DNA of 64,000 nt from Strix aluco (taxonomy: Eukaryota; Chordata; Aves; Strigiformes; Strigidae): NCBI RefSeq assembly GCF_031877795.1, contig NC_133948.1, positions 11,702,948 to 11,766,947 of the forward strand. The letters run 5' to 3'. A program made the position numbers and the translations under genes. Under the pieces are notes generated by a model. That model did no database searches. It worked only from the letters and a program-made list of their open reading frames with translations, and was not told the origin of the DNA. This document shows positions 43,569 through 59,100 of this stretch, piece by piece. Positions within the stretch are counted from its first letter, which is position 1; each line of letters opens with the position of its first letter.

Positions 43569-46159
43569 GCTGCACCACTTTTCACCAGAAAAAGTTGGCT
43601 AGTGATTTCATTCTTCAGTAGTATCTGAATAATAAAAACAGTCTATTATACAATAAAAAGGTAAATACCATTTTATACTGAGAAATTCTCTGCAGGGGAA
43701 AAAAAAAATGAATCCCCACAAACCCTGAAACTATTTCTCAGATTGCATGACATCTGGAGAAGGATGCATTTTGCCCTCACAGCTTAAGCAGCTGAAATTC
43801 TTGCAGGAGCACTGGCTTTTCATTTTATTGCATCTTTGAATATATTTTAATAAGGATGCTTACAGAGTTTGGTGCAGCTAGAGCTCTTGGGGGAACAATG
43901 GCTGTTTTCCCTTTTTATCCCATCTATGTTGCAAGATTAACGTGGCATACTTCAGGAGCAGGTGGTTATTTCAGACCTTTTAGCAGCCTTGCCTATAATT
44001 CTAACATAGTTCTTGCCTTCATGCTGGTCTTGAGGTTGCCTCCTACTAATCTGGGAGAAACATAATGGCTGTAGGGCACATAAGTCAGTGTTCAGAGTCA
44101 AGAACGAAAAAGGAACAGAGAAAGAAAGCTAAATGAAAAAATGCAAAGCAACATCAAATAGAGGGTCTAAATCTGGGTCTGATCTTCACTTTTTTTGCAT
44201 AAACTGGGAGAAGTAATGAGGAGTGCAAAAGCAGCATGTTTAGCAGCATAGAGAAAGACAGAATCTTGTCTTCACTTTCAATAAATTTTTCTGGTTTTAA
44301 GCAGCTTTACTGGAATTTAGAGCAAATCAGTTTCAAGAGATGATTTCCATTAAGTTATTTTAGAGTAATTGGAGAAGAATGAAAGAAATGGTGATGTATT
44401 CTGAAAAAAAATGCTTCTCCCATATTTGTAATGGAAGTTCTAGTCTGTTGGGCTGCAGACAAAGGAGTAAAAATGACTTTGATTAAGCAAGACTGAATTT
44501 AAAAAACCCCAAACAAAACACATTGTAGTCACATGATGTAAGTCTCCTTGTTGGTATAAAGCACTATTGCTAAAGTTGTTCAGAAAAAAAAAAAAAATTA
44601 ACTTTGATGTGGAATTTGTTAAGCCTTTTGGGGGATCATTTCTTCCACTTTATGTAGACACTGAGAATGATCCACACAGTTTTTCATCAGACCATTTTGT
44701 CTTTCTTCTGATCTCTATTGCTCCAGTGCTAGGCTCTAGGCTCTCCCACTGTCTCAGCCCTTACTTTAACCAATTTCCATATAGGGGTGGGTGCTCACTC
44801 AGCAGAGGGTTTGCTACCTCATCATCTGGGTTATCAGGCCATCTTCCTTCTTTTGACACTATTTCATATATACTTTACCAAATTCAACTGAAATGAGGAA
44901 CTAAGTAACCATATCTACACATCCTAAATTTTTTCACCTGGCAAAAGGGAGAGATTCACTACTGCCATCTGTCCAAACAGATTTTGAGTCTGTAAAATAG
45001 CTGGAAAGACTCTGTCAATTAAAGGCAAAGGTCGAGTAAGTCCATTTTGGTTTACAATTACACTGCTGTAAATTTGGAATATTTAATGTTACCGTAGCAC
45101 TGCAAAATTGAAACCATCAGAACATGGCTTTGCATTGCACCAAACTGCATTATGAATCTTAAGAATCACACTGTTTTCTCCAGGCAAGAAAAGTACATTT
45201 TTAAATTTACAGTCACCATAATGTATACTAAAAGCATATTAGAAAGAAAAATAAAATGTATAGAATATTAATAGTAAAAAATTATAACAGTTTCTGCAAG
45301 AAATGCAAATATCTTTTAAAATTAACTTTTTTTAGACAATTTAAAACATTACAGACACACATCATTTTCCACAGAAAATTGCTTGTAACAAGTCCTCATA
45401 ACAGAAAGGTAAGTTTACAGTCATGATAAAAGTCCACTTTCTACCAGCTGTTCAACTTTCTCCTTTCAATCCCTGTTAGCACAAAAATCTACAGTAGATT
45501 TCTGCTTTTAACACTGACTTAACATTAAACACTGAATGAAGGTCAAGATTCATCTTCAGTGTTGTCAGATTTTTCATCACAGAGTATGAATGAACCTCCC
45601 AGGAACTAGTGACCACCACAATGTATAAATATACAGAAATACACAATATGCCATGAAAAGAGAATGAAACAAAGTTAATTATGTGTGGCATGTATCACTG
45701 ATATTTCTTAACGTATTTCTAAAAATATCAGCAAGAACACATTTATAGGAACTTACTCTAAAATGTAACACAAAAAGGAAGGAACTGCAAGAACATCAAA
45801 ATTACAAACTTAAATGCTCGTGTCAAATGCTGAAATCATAGTTACCTATATAGTGTTACTCATCTAAATCTCACGTTACACAAGCACATAGTTTTTTCTT
45901 CCTTGAACCCAGCCTCATTCATCTTGCAAGGTGGACAATGTCCTGTGCTAGTCAATATTTTTCTTTATTGTCACAACTCAGTTTATAGACTCATACTTTA
46001 CTATAAATTTACTATTTATGAACTGCTCAAAAACCAGAATTACTGCTTTCTTCTCAAGCTTATAATTATGTATCTGAATATTTCATTGCCTACATTTGTT
46101 TCCACAGCATGTTGTCAGATCAAGAGGTACTGTTAAAAGCAATTTATAAATAGGGAATG

Positions 46160-46225
46160 ATACAATCTATACAATGGCAGATTATAGTTAGAAGGACCCA
46201 GTAATTCTAGACATCCAACCTAATT
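46160..46225 (-). mobile_element. Possible worn CR1 3' end
   Basis: The order agaaggaccc ... gacatccaacc on the plus strand resembles the reverse complement of a CR1 3' terminus (ggttgga ... ggtcctttct). Very short and diverged, so a tentative call. Confidence 0.25.
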
Positions 46226-49200
46226 TTCTACAACCTGATTTTTCAGCACATGTATTTTATTTAACAAAGTTCAGTAGGTTTTTCAAGCTACCATTGATAT
46301 CTCATGTAGCTCTGAGTAATCAGACTAACTATAAATCAAATCACAGAATCTCAGATTAGGTCCCTTTATGAAAAGTAAGGAAGAATGTGGGATTATCTCT
46401 GAAAGTTTTCACTTAAGAAACTGATTTGGAACCAAAAAGGAACATGAACCTATGCCAGGATCTAGTACAGTTATTCAGTGTAGCATTCAGCTGATTTAGC
46501 CATATGAGCTTTCTCTGTTTCCTATAATCCTATGTTCCATTCATTTCACATTCTCCTCCCTCTGCAACAGATGATGGCAGTGTTCCTACAGTTCACAATC
46601 TTATTTATCACATAAGCCCTCATTAATCATAGAAAACCCATTATATTCATTGAATGAGGTGAAAAATCCATGGAAAAAAACATCATCACTATAAAGACTG
46701 AATCAAAATATACAGAAACAAGACATTCAAAATAAGGTTACACCAACAATATTCTCCCATTTACTAACTTTTGATTATTTGATTTTATCAGACCGCTTAA
46801 ACCCCACTCCACGTCAACCTCCACTCACACTGCTTCACAACCTAAACTTACTCCCAACTTTCTCACTCTTCCAATTCTGGTTCCTCCTTAGACTTGTACA
46901 TTCCAGATGAGAAACAGTGCTTATATAATCTTCTACAATTAGAGGCTGATCAGATCTCCCTAATGATGGTCTATAGCATTTGTATTAGCACAGGAATTTG
47001 CACAGTTCAAATTAATTCAAACTTCCAAAGGAATGAAGAAAAAACCACATATATGTGAGACAAGGGCCATGCCAAATATTAAGGAGATCTTGTTAAAATT
47101 GTCAGGGTTTTTTTTTTCTTTTTTAATAATGGGTAAAAATATTTTTTCCCTTCGAAATGGATAACTTCTTTTAAAAAAGTTCAGCATACATTATACCACT
47201 TGCAGAAGGGCAGAGTTAGAGTCTTCTCTCCCCAGCTTTCTCATCTCTAAACTGGTACAGTAAGACTCCTTAGTCGTTTTGGGGTGTGCAAGTGTGTGTA
47301 TACGTATTGACATCTGATAAAGGATCTTTTCTGTAGCTACTTCTAAACTGATCCTACTGTACTGTTCTAAAATCCCTTCTCTCCTACGTTGGGGAAAAGT
47401 TAATTGTGGTGCTTTAATCATAGAATTTGCAGTGCTGGAAGATAAGGCTGTTCCTTTTGTACATCCATTCCCAAATTTTATCATTCGTTATATATGTGAA
47501 TTTTACGTAGTCTGAATTTTTTTTTTCCTAAACTATGGGATTCCGTATATGTCTGAGTATATCACATTACTTATTTTTCTTTGCCATCTAATAATTCCAA
47601 CTGAAATTGATAACTGAGTTCAAGAGGGATGTCAAATGTCCCAAGACTAATTGACTTACACACGGTAAGGGCCTGTTCACATGGAAGTGTCTCACGGGTC
47701 TCTCCTGTTCTCAGGAGACAATAAAAACAGCACTGTTAGCTTATTTTAAAAAAATTATCCTGTTGCTTGGATTGTTACTTGTGGGATCACAAGAGGAATT
47801 ATGATCACATCATAGGAAGTGCTGGTAATGACAATTTGGGTAACAAACAGAATAGACAAATAGGGGAGAAGAAAGGAAGCTGTTTGAGCATCTGATCTTT
47901 TCTGTTATTACAGAATTACACGTCATACTTTTTTTTTTTCTTTTTAAGGCTTACTCAATGCTAATAACAATGCAGTAGTTCTGGCAGCCTGCCTGATGTC
48001 TTTTCCAACAAACCAACTTTTAGTGTTGTGTCTGTAAAATAACATGTCTGGTTGGTGAGCTCTTAATGGATCTTGGATTGAATCAAGAAAGACATTCTGA
48101 GAATGAGTTATACCAGAGGAAAGAAGAGAAAACCTAACAAAGTTACTAGCTTTTGCAGTCTTGAAGGAAATTCATTTATTTGCATGGCTGCTTATCACTT
48201 GTCTGTTTCTTTGATTTCTTAAAGAAATGTAGAATGATTTTCTCTTCCATCCATTAAAAGAGAGAAGGTTATATATTCATTTTGGTTTGTGTACTGCTTC
48301 TCTATGTTCAACTTTGTGTTTATACATTAGGTTAGAAATAATATAATTAATTTTGTACCCAATTATAAAAGAGAATAAATTTGGTCCAGTGAGTCCTGAA
48401 CTTAGCCTAAGCACAGAGTGAGAACTCAAGATGCCTTCTCTTCCAACCTCTGTTTTCCACTGCATTCATTTTAAGTTCCTCTGCAGGTTTCCATGGAAAT
48501 AGCAGAGAAGTGTGCTTATATTCTTGGCATTAAAATATTCATAAAAAGAGGTAAAGAGATGGTTTATATGGCAGATGCTGTATTGCTGAAGCAGGCAGAC
48601 AGAAACTAAGCTCCTTGTATGTAAATGATCATATGCATAAGTGAATGTATTCTGGGGAGAATAGGCCCAAAATGTATTCTTCATGGGGAGAGAAGGAGGA
48701 ATCGGTAGTATAAATCTGACCCACAGAGAAAGCAGGAATTTCTTATCTGGAATGCAAGACTTCCCAGAACAATGCAACATAAAATGCTGCTAAGATTTTA
48801 CCATTAGAAGTTGAAATCTTTCTCAAGGGAACAGATGATTTAAACTTACTACAGAGGCACATGTTGTACTAACGATCACATATTTTAACCAAAATGTCTC
48901 CTCTAATAAAAAATGGTCTGTTTCTTGACACAGAAATTCTTAGGTTGCTAGCAACAGCCAATATATTAAATCTTTAAACCCAAAGCAAAATCTGTCGTCT
49001 TCATTAAGGAAATAATTTTATTTTAGATCTTCCAGTTTAAAATGGGCAAGTAACAATTAATTGCATTTATTTAAAAATAGACAGACACAAACTTTGATTA
49101 AAAGTGTACATCTAGTTGTCCTAGTAGTTGTACTATATGTGCTAGAAGGGCAGTGAACTGATCATAAGACTGATTCTTCTCTGAAATCTAAACACATTAA

Positions 49201-49945
49201 CTAATCATCATAGATGTAAGCCCACATTTACACATCAGGACCAAAGGTAAACTGTGAGCCATACCAGAAGGATGTCTTTACTATCTCTGAATGCAGAATC
49301 GTCCACTCACCTTTCATCATTACAGATGTAGTAGGTTGGATGAGTCTGCCATTCATCCTATATGGCCTTGCAGTGGCATTACACAGGTAACATGAAAAGT
49401 CTGCCTTAAGCCTGTCCTGGGTGATTTTCAGCATTGTCTGCCACAAGGCCAGATGAGATTTATGGCAGGAGTCTGAGCACATACAGCTGGACTAAAGAGA
49501 TTTAAGTCTGCTTACTGGCAAGGGCTCTTAAAGATGGTGTAGACTGTCATTTTCATCACCTCTTGGCAGTCCTGCCTCTCTAGCACCTAATGGAATCTTG
49601 AGAAATATTCCAAGACATCATCTATTCTCTTAGAAGTGGAAAAAAAATATACTACAATTTTCAGTCTCAAGTCTTGTTGTAATGCTGCATGTGTGTAAGT
49701 AATTGTTGAAATGTGCGGGTATTGCAAATATAACTGTATGATACTAAAATTGTCTGAGATTTAAGTCAAATAACCTACATCACCAAATGCAGTTAAAAAT
49801 CCTTGATGAATACAATATTAACAGTAAAGAAAGTTTAGTGCATAAATCCGTGCAATGTCAATCATGTCAGCACACCTACTTTAGAATTCCCCATGTTCAG
49901 AACTGGTTTTTGATATTCAAATTGCTTCTATATCTAATAGATTTT

Positions 49946-49979
49946 TATATATACATATATATATACACATACACACACG
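49946..49979. repeat. (TA)n/(CA)n microsatellite
   Basis: Alternating TA dinucleotides grade into CA dinucleotides (ATATATACACATACACACAC), with interruptions. Confidence 0.9.
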
Positions 49980-52900
49980 AATAAAAATTTATTTTGTTAC
50001 ATATTGAAATGGAACTTCAGCAGTAAGTAGTTTGACAGTGGATAGGAGAAATGGAAGAGAACAACTTACAAATTAAAGGAAGCCATTTTCTTTGGCTGTA
50101 ATATTCAGGGAACAGCATATGAAATGTCATTTAGACATAAAACAACGTACATTTTTGAAGGTGATAATACAACTAAGACGATAAAAATTATTAGATTTGT
50201 AGTGGTGCTAAGGATAGTCTAGATTACTTTTTAAAAACTTTTTCAGCTTTGTGTTTCAATGATTTATTTTTGATTGGATTTTTTTTTTCAATAATATAGT
50301 TATTTACCCACTTGAATTGAGGCATAATATGAGGATAGAAATTCACTTTTGTATCTTATTTCTGCATTAGCTATAAGGGTCTGATTAAATTTACATATAA
50401 ATTTGATTTGCTTTACAGAATATTGAAAGAACAAATATAAAGTCAAAATTGCTTGGTTTCTAACAAACACCCTTTTTTTGTCCTCTATGATATACTTATT
50501 TCTGAGTTTCTTAGTGTATTAGCATTAATTAATACAGTGTTATACACTGGCACAGATGCAACCCTAATGCGAAGCAGCTGAGCAACCACAGCACTTACTC
50601 TGTACCTGAGTTCATTCACCATTTTCCAAAGAGGCAATGATTAAGGAATGTGTATATAGGGGTATATACACATATATGCATTTATATATCTATTTACTCA
50701 CTTTATGTCAAGTTTCCATACTCATTTTCACATTTAAACACTATTCTTTCTGCTTAACTACTGCCCATGAATTTAATAAATATTTTTTTCAGATGCCATT
50801 GTCAGAAATCCAGGTCTTAAAATAATTACACAACAAATCATTCACACATTCTGGAGGATAGCAACTAGAGCTGTTTTTCCATTAACTAATATAAGTCTAT
50901 TCCTTTCAAACTAACAATGAACATGTTTATTACTTTGGCAAGGTTTTTGTCTTCTAAGCTGCACCATTTAAAACTCCTAACAAAGGAGAGAACATCAACA
51001 AGTAAGCATCTGAGGTGGAAATCAAGCGCTGTCACCAGCACAGAATGGATCAGATCTATTATTATGCAGACCAATTTGGATTTTTTTTTTTAAAAAACAG
51101 GGGATAAACCTATTGAAATGAGCCTGCTTTAGAATAATACAAGCAGAACATGGCAGAGCATACAAAGAATCACACCTCTTTTTCCAGCCAGAGGAAATAT
51201 TTGAAATTGTCCACCCTGATTTGAAAAGACATTCTTGATTATTTTGTCTTTATTAGACATTTGCTATTAGGAATCAATATGACAGTCACCCTATCCAGTG
51301 TACAAATGACAAGTTTGATACCTTGTTTCTGACCTAGGCTTTTTTTCAAACCGATTTTAATTTGCATGCTAGCCTTTCTGCTAATCGTAAGGAGGAAACA
51401 GCAGTATTAGCTTCTACTTCAGTCTCTTGTAGATTATACCTCCTGCAAACCTAAACCTGATCACAGTGCACCAACATTTTATATGTACTATAGCATCAAC
51501 ATAATACTGTTCAACATAAAATATAGTAGAGAAGCAATGTGTATTTTGGCCATACAATAATGACCTGTTCTGTGCAACAGTCAAAAACTATTGACAAGGA
51601 AACTACATTGAATCCTGAGTCTGTCACCATGCCTTCCTTTTTAATATTCTCATGACGATTTTTTTCATTTGTAGTTGATGTAACAGTATTAGGCAACCTC
51701 AAATTACACCTATAGTTGGCAAATATGCCTTTGATCTCTTGCTTCTTTGCAGTTGTTGTGACTATATGTAGATAAACATGTATGTATGTCTGCAGCAGCA
51801 TAACTTATTCCCATCAATAGTGTTATGATGACTTGGTACGGTGCATTTATCATATATCTTAGAAGCATAAAGCCTGTAATTTCTCACAGAGTTTTCCAAG
51901 AATATTCATTTTTTCAGGTTTTCTTTTTTTTAAGACCTCAAGTAGGCAGCTTTGAAAATTCAGTTTAAACTAACAATAATCAGAAACTACAATTTATGTC
52001 ACTACCTTTTATCATGTACGTTATTTAAAAATTCTTCTTGTTCAGGAAGTAAAGGAAGTGCCTTGGGCATATGCCATAATTTATCTAGGTATCATGGTAG
52101 ACTCCACAGTAAAGGTTTATAATATGTGTCTATCTTATGCTACTCAGCTTTAAAAGCTTCTAGAAAAGCACTGATACTCCTTGTGATCCTTGATTCCAGA
52201 GAAACGGTTACAAGAAAGCTTATAATCAGTCTCCAGAGATGGCAGTGGTACAAGAACACCCCTGCATATTTCATTACCCAAAAAAAACCCAAACCCAAAC
52301 TCCTGATTTTTTCATCTTGCATCTTAGGGAAGACCAGTCATTTCACCAGTGAAGTGGACCTCACGGGATGAGCACTGATTTGCATCTAGATTTGAAATAC
52401 ACTTTAGGACAGCAATTTTGCAATCTTCATTTAGTTAGAACTAAGCTCCAGTGCCAACAGTCAGGTTCTGAAGACAGGTTTTTGTAGTAGTTTTTTTGTT
52501 TGGTTGGGTTTTAAAGTAAGAACTAAGGGTACTTCTCAAAAAATTGATTTCTTTGAGTGCTCTGTTATTTACATCAACATTTTTTTGTCAATGCATTTGT
52601 CTATTTTAAATATTCATGTTTTGAAGAAGGAATTTAATTGTTTGAGTACAGAATGGCTTTTGTATTCTCAGAACAAGGTGACATTTCTTTGACTCCCTGT
52701 GGCCTTTTTGTTTTAAATTTCTTCTTGAGCAGAATAGCAGTGGCAACATTTTTGAAAGCTGCATCACTCCTTTTTACTCAGGACATCTCCATCTAACTTC
52801 TATTTAACTGTCACCTCAAAGACAATTTATTAAAGGATTTCTTTACAACTATCATGGATCACTGTCTGGCTGAAATCTTGTTTAAGGATGGATCACTGGA

Positions 52901-53040
52901 TATTTTGTGGAATTTCATGTCTGAATGGTAAAGACCCACTTTGGACACTGAATCCCATGGATTAGCCAATTTAGCAGATAGCACAGAGAAAAAGTTATAG
53001 TAATGTCTGTGTTCTAGTGTGCTAATATTATGGTGTCTAT

Positions 53041-53112
53041 CTGTTGGTTGGGTTTTTTGTTGTTGTTTTGCGGTTTTGTTGTTTTGTTTTTTGGTTGTTT
53101 TTTTTTTTTAAT
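53041..53112. repeat. T/G-rich low-complexity tract
   Basis: Runs of T broken by GTT and GGTT units, ending in a 12-T run. It has the same style as the G/T and C/A tracts at 0.93, 31.0, 41.2 and 52.5 kb. Confidence 0.8.
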
Positions 53113-56100
53113 GGATGCCCTATCTTTTGCATTAATATTGAGGAGAGGGGAAGGGCTGGTACATAATAGTTACTGAAGTATACAGTTTATTTTGTGACCA
53201 TGTAGTTTGGAAACGTGAACACTCGGTAACCTACAGTTTCTCTCCTTCCTCTACTAGTAGTCAGAAGGTATAATTACACTCAGGGTAGTAATAGCTCCAG
53301 TCTTGACTGCAGATTAAAACAGCAAGAGTTGTTTAAACAACATAACAGGATGAAGGTGAAAATATAATTTAAGCCTCTAATATTTTTATAAACTGGAAAT
53401 TTTGATCTTGACTGAGAAAAGACCAAATAATTATTTTTCTTTGTATACTACGTTTCATTTTGCTATTAAAACTTACTACACCATTTTCTCTTAGAAATGA
53501 AGATATATTAACCCAATCTACATCTAAACATCCCCAGAAACAAACATACCTCCATGTCTTATTCATAAACCAGTATTTAAATCTGCTATTTAGTTAAATT
53601 TTATTAGATATATTCTGCATTTCCTTTTTTTTTTTTGATATTGTACTTCATTTTATATAGGAAATATAGGTACATGACATTCAACTTCTCAATGCAGTCA
53701 TCTTCTCGCTACATTCAGAGCTGCTTCATATCAAGAACACATGGCTTTGATTCAACATCCTTGTTTTCTAGTATGATAATACTTGATCTTGTGTTGCAAG
53801 TGTACTGGAAAAATTCTGTGCGTGTATGTTTCATGTGAGACTAGCTGCTGACCAGTGATGAATTATAATGCTGTAGTATTAGGCTACAGCTCCCTGATGA
53901 GCTAACCTTGCCAGTGAAACTGGAAAAGGAATTACCCTACTCCTACAGTGCAGTGGAATGTCCCTCCATTATGCCATCACATCTGTTCGTGAGGTCACAC
54001 TGTAAATGCGATCAGTAAAACTGATAAAGAAAAAATAGCTCATTTTGGAGAAAGTGAGTGAGCAGCACATGAAAAACGAAAGAAGGTTTGGAACTCTAAA
54101 TTAGACTTGCTGCCAAGGCTATGGTAACATCAGGCTACTTCTAACCAAACAGTAAATACATAGTAAAATTAACACAGGGTTAAAATCAGGTCTCTGCTAT
54201 GTTTGTACAGTGTGGTGATAAACATTATGTAAATAGTCAGCAAAGAGCACAGAAAAAAAAAGAAATCATCTCACCTTTCTTCTCTTCCACCCACAAAACC
54301 AACACGATTTCTTCATGCTTCTGAAAATAATTTCTGGGGAAGAAACAGCCTGTATTCCCACTCTCCCTTGCACCAATAGAAAGTAGCTACTTAAAAACTA
54401 AAAGGTTGTTTCCTGACATCACCTAGCAGTGGTTGTATATGTTGGCTGTCAGGGGCCTGCTTCTCTTCCCCTTCCCCCTACCTTCAACATCTCAAGTCTG
54501 TATAATGGGTCCTACTACAGTCAGCCAGATTTTGTCTCCTCCTTTAGCACCCACACTCCTTTTGATAATTCTGTTACAATATTTGGCAGCAGTTACGGAA
54601 TAACTGGGTATGTCAATGCATAGGCAAAAGAAACAAAATCAGGATAAGATGAAAAAATATAAAACTAAAAGTACTTATAGAATTATCTTTTGTAACTGAA
54701 AAAATACTTCACAACTCCAAATTATTTCATTAAACTTTAAAGTCTCACCTCTATGAAGCTTCCAATTCCTTTCACTTACTGCAAATAGAACACGTGATAT
54801 GAAATGCAATTAAAATTTTAGGCCTTCAAAAAGACTCATACATTTGAGCTCTGAGTACATTTAATGTTCTAAAATAGCCATAAAACCTTAACATTCTTTT
54901 AATCACATAAAATCTAACTGGAAGCAGGAAATATACTGACCTGTCTATATTTTTAGTCATGACTCTTACTCCAAGTAACTATTTTGGTTATTTTAGTCTT
55001 TACAGAGATTTGAATCCTGAGCATTACTGAAATTATTCTGATAGCATAAACATTTATATCCTAGAAGGTCAGTTTTTCTGATTAAAAATATAAGCTCCAA
55101 TCCTTAAAAGACCATTGCATGGTCAGACTCCCCTATAGTACTTTGACCCTTGAGGAGAATAGAACACAGTATGTAACATAAAGACAATTTTTTAAAATCT
55201 ATGAAAACCAAACTGAATATATGTAACATTCTAAACATCACTATTAAAATATTTACTATATAGATACTTACTGTGTTTTTCATTTTCCAAGAACAAAAGT
55301 ATTTTTAAAATATATGTATATAAAAATAAACACTTCAGTACGTCAAAGGAACAGCATTGTCACTTTTAGCAGTAGAAGTCAAGGGGGTTGTCTTGACTCG
55401 TCTGCATGAAGTTATTCTCAAAAAAACTTGCAAATCATAAGGCAGATGACCAGGGCATACCAATGAAGTCCCATCAAAATGTTTATTAGTCTTTATCTAT
55501 AAAATCAGCATGGGGTTTGGCATGTTTATCAGTAAATCCTTTTTTGAAAGACATTCAGAAAAAGGGTAATATACCAGTCTGTTAAAGCTATTATCTCAGC
55601 TCTGCATGCAACATATACCGAGACATTTTTACACTACAAAAAGTGTTTAAATATCTGTTTCAAGAAGATTTTTTTTATAAGCCATAGACATCTGGTACTA
55701 AGAAAAGCCAGACAGAACAAGGAAGATTAAGCCATTGATGCAAGATGATAGAACAATCAAGAAAGAACAGTTGAGATGGGGGTTTTATAACACAGAGAAG
55801 GAACATTATAATACAGAGAAGTATAAGAATTTTTATTGTACAGTCAGTACAGATAAGCTATTTTGACAGCATCCTTCTGGGAAGTTTAATTATTAAAATT
55901 TTTAAAAGGATACATATCTTTTCATATACAATTCTGTATTATAAAGTTGCAGTTCAGGCTCAGCTCTAGGAAGTGGGCTCTGTAATGGAAATGTATGACA
56001 AATACTAACACTGAGTCAAGAGGATCACATCAATAGGGACATCAAGGATTTAGAGGAAGTATGTTATATGTGTCTAGGTCTGATGAAAAAAAAGAGACAG

Positions 56101-59100
56101 AACAGCAGGACGTGAAACAACTATTGGAGATAAGATACTTTGAGTAAACATGTTAGAACGATCTAGCTGTTGCTGTCTAAATGCTCTTTCTGGAAGGTGC
56201 ATTTGTAGGTGTCAGTCATATTACACAGCTGTTTGCAAAGGCTGACTTTTTTTTTTTCTTAACTTTATGTTGTTTGTGTCACCAGAAATGCCACATGCCC
56301 TGATCATATCTGTAGTATGGGAAGGATGACACAGATACCACTTTACCTCTTTATTTTAACAACACTGGAGGTATTTTATGCCCAGGATTTATTACTTTGG
56401 AAAACCCTTCAGTTTCCATCTTGCACTTTTGGATAATCATGTAATTTCCCTATTGTTCAGAGGATGATCATCTTCATAACAGGGAGACAGTAGAATAAAA
56501 AAAAAAAAAATTGGTCAAGCTGTTCCAAAATCACTGATCATTTCTTAATGAGCATGCCCTAGAATCATCTGTGTAAGGTAAACTGAAAAGGCACCTTGTG
56601 AAGGCTCTCAGTGGAGAAAGGGTTATAATTTCAACTGAATCTGAAGATTTTACAGAACTTGCAACTGACTGAAATGATACCATTTGTAAAAATCCATATT
56701 CAAATAGTTTTCAACTAAATCTCTGACTAATCACTCACAGTTACCTTCCAGTGAAGCTAAATGCTGTCAGTTTTGGAGCAAAAAACCCCAAAACATGGGA
56801 CAGAACTCCTTCAGCAAAAATATAACTGCATAGATGTTAAACTCTCAGACTATCTATAAATCTTTCTGCCTCTGGTGCAAAAGTGAAAACTAATTTATGT
56901 GACCTAACTTTAAGCTAATAAATAATAATTTTTTAAATGGGAGAAAAAAACCCAAGATTCTTTTGAAGGTTTTATGCATGGGCAAAGAGTTCACATACCA
57001 GGCAATAAACAGCAGAAAAATATTGGCAAACTACCATATGCATGACCTACAAGTTCAATACATAATCATTTTGTTGAGCCAAGACTTTATCCTAGATCCC
57101 ATCTCCTCTTTACTGGATAGCTTCACCTTACTTGACCTTGCACTGCTATGTAACTGATGCACTTTTAGCAGGAACTTTTGTCGATCCATGTCAACTAAAA
57201 AAAAAAAGTGACATAATGGTGATATTACAAACTAGGGATTCACTTACTGTACTACAGTCATTAAAATAATCATATTGATGAGGAAGACTGGCTTTTCCTA
57301 GCTGGATAAATCAGTTTTTTCTTCTTCATTTCTTAGCTGTACTATGCCTCATTTCTCCTGAAATGTCTTTATCTTTAATACATGACACACTAATGATTTC
57401 CATTTCTTTATTGTAAGGATTTGATACCATAATATAAACATGGCGGTGTTTCTGTTCACTTAGTCACTTGATGAACAAGTAATAATCAACTGAGAATTGT
57501 TAAGATGCATGTGAAATATATCTTGAACCACTATGCTGGATAAATGCATGATTACTAGTAAATGAAATTTAGAAAAAGTGGCATATGATACTGGATTTTT
57601 ACCACTAGCTGTATTAAAACATTCTCAAAGGATTTTCTTAAGGATAGGGTGAATTTTCCAGCAAAAATATTGTGTAGAACTCTCTAATGAGGCTTCTACA
57701 GTGAGTTGTTATTGTCTTTTCCTAATCTGTTTTAGAAAACGAAATTAATTCCTTTTTGCTATGAGCATTATTTTATCTAGAAATCAACCAAGACTTTTAT
57801 AGGACCTAGAGTAGGAAAATCTCCCAAAGCATTATTTTCTAACATTATTTTACATTGTTTCTTATGAGTAGATGGGTAGCAGAACAGAGTGACAGTTCAC
57901 ACCATTCTAACTGAAGGCATCGTCAAATTTCACTTAATCAGTGAACAGGCAAACTGATATACTATATTAGAGCTTTTCTAAATTTCTTCACAGGCTAATG
58001 CTTTTTTTAAGTGCACTTTAAAAGTATTAAATCATTTGAAAGGAGTCAGTTACTATGAAACAGTGTCTGTTGTCCAAAAGAAAAGCAAAAAATACAGGAA
58101 AACTAGCAATTGAAATTGGACATATACTTAGAAATTCCAGTTTGATTTAAACCCCAAACTTTTTCAGGTTTTTCTGTTGGGTTTTTTTTGCACATTTATG
58201 TTTGCATACACTACCACCATCCCCCCCAGTTTCTATAAATAAAAAAATTAAGTGGTTATGTCAGGCATGCCTTATTAGAAGATGATGTTCTAGAAGATAT
58301 TGGTGGTATATGAGGTGGTATATGTAAGCTATAATCCATAATGAAAATGTTCAGTGGGAAAGGATTTTGAGAATATAGAAAGTGAAGAAAGGGGATTGAG
58401 GAAATAATATGCAGATTACCAGAAGACTTCCCTACATAGAAATGATACATTGTAAGACTGTGAATTGATAGGCTTGTTTCAATGCACTTTTCTGTGAAGC
58501 TGTTTACTTTCAAAGTGGAGCAATCTTGCATTGTCTGTTCTCTTTGTAAATATGTTTATAGCCAATGGCTCCAGTGTTTCCTCTGGAATTGTGTGACAGT
58601 TCAATTTCTCCTTCCATTTATCTTACACCTTCCTTCAGCTTAAACCACTATCCTACAAGTCTGCACCCTTTTATACTACACAAGAATTTCCCTATCTATA
58701 TTGTGCCTATATGTTGAGCAATACAACAAGATGCATATAAAACACGTTCCTAAATAGGAAAGTCAGCTTTATGAATCAGAAAGCAAGATATCATCCAAGA
58801 TCTATTTACCAATGAAGGAAACAATTGAGAATGTGCAGGATTAATAAGGAAAATTAATACTAATAAAAATTAGCTATTTCCTTACAGCAAATAATGAATC
58901 CAAAGAGCACAGAAGTACAGAAGTATTAATCAGGAAAGCAAAGTACAGAGAATTAAAATCTGGAGCCTGGTTTTGCTCATATTAAAATCAGTGGTAATAA
59001 TATTCTCATTCACTTTGTTATTTGAAAAATATTGTTTTTAAAATGAAATTAGCATCTACAATAAAGTCTGCTGGAATTCTACAGAATTTCCCAGTACTTA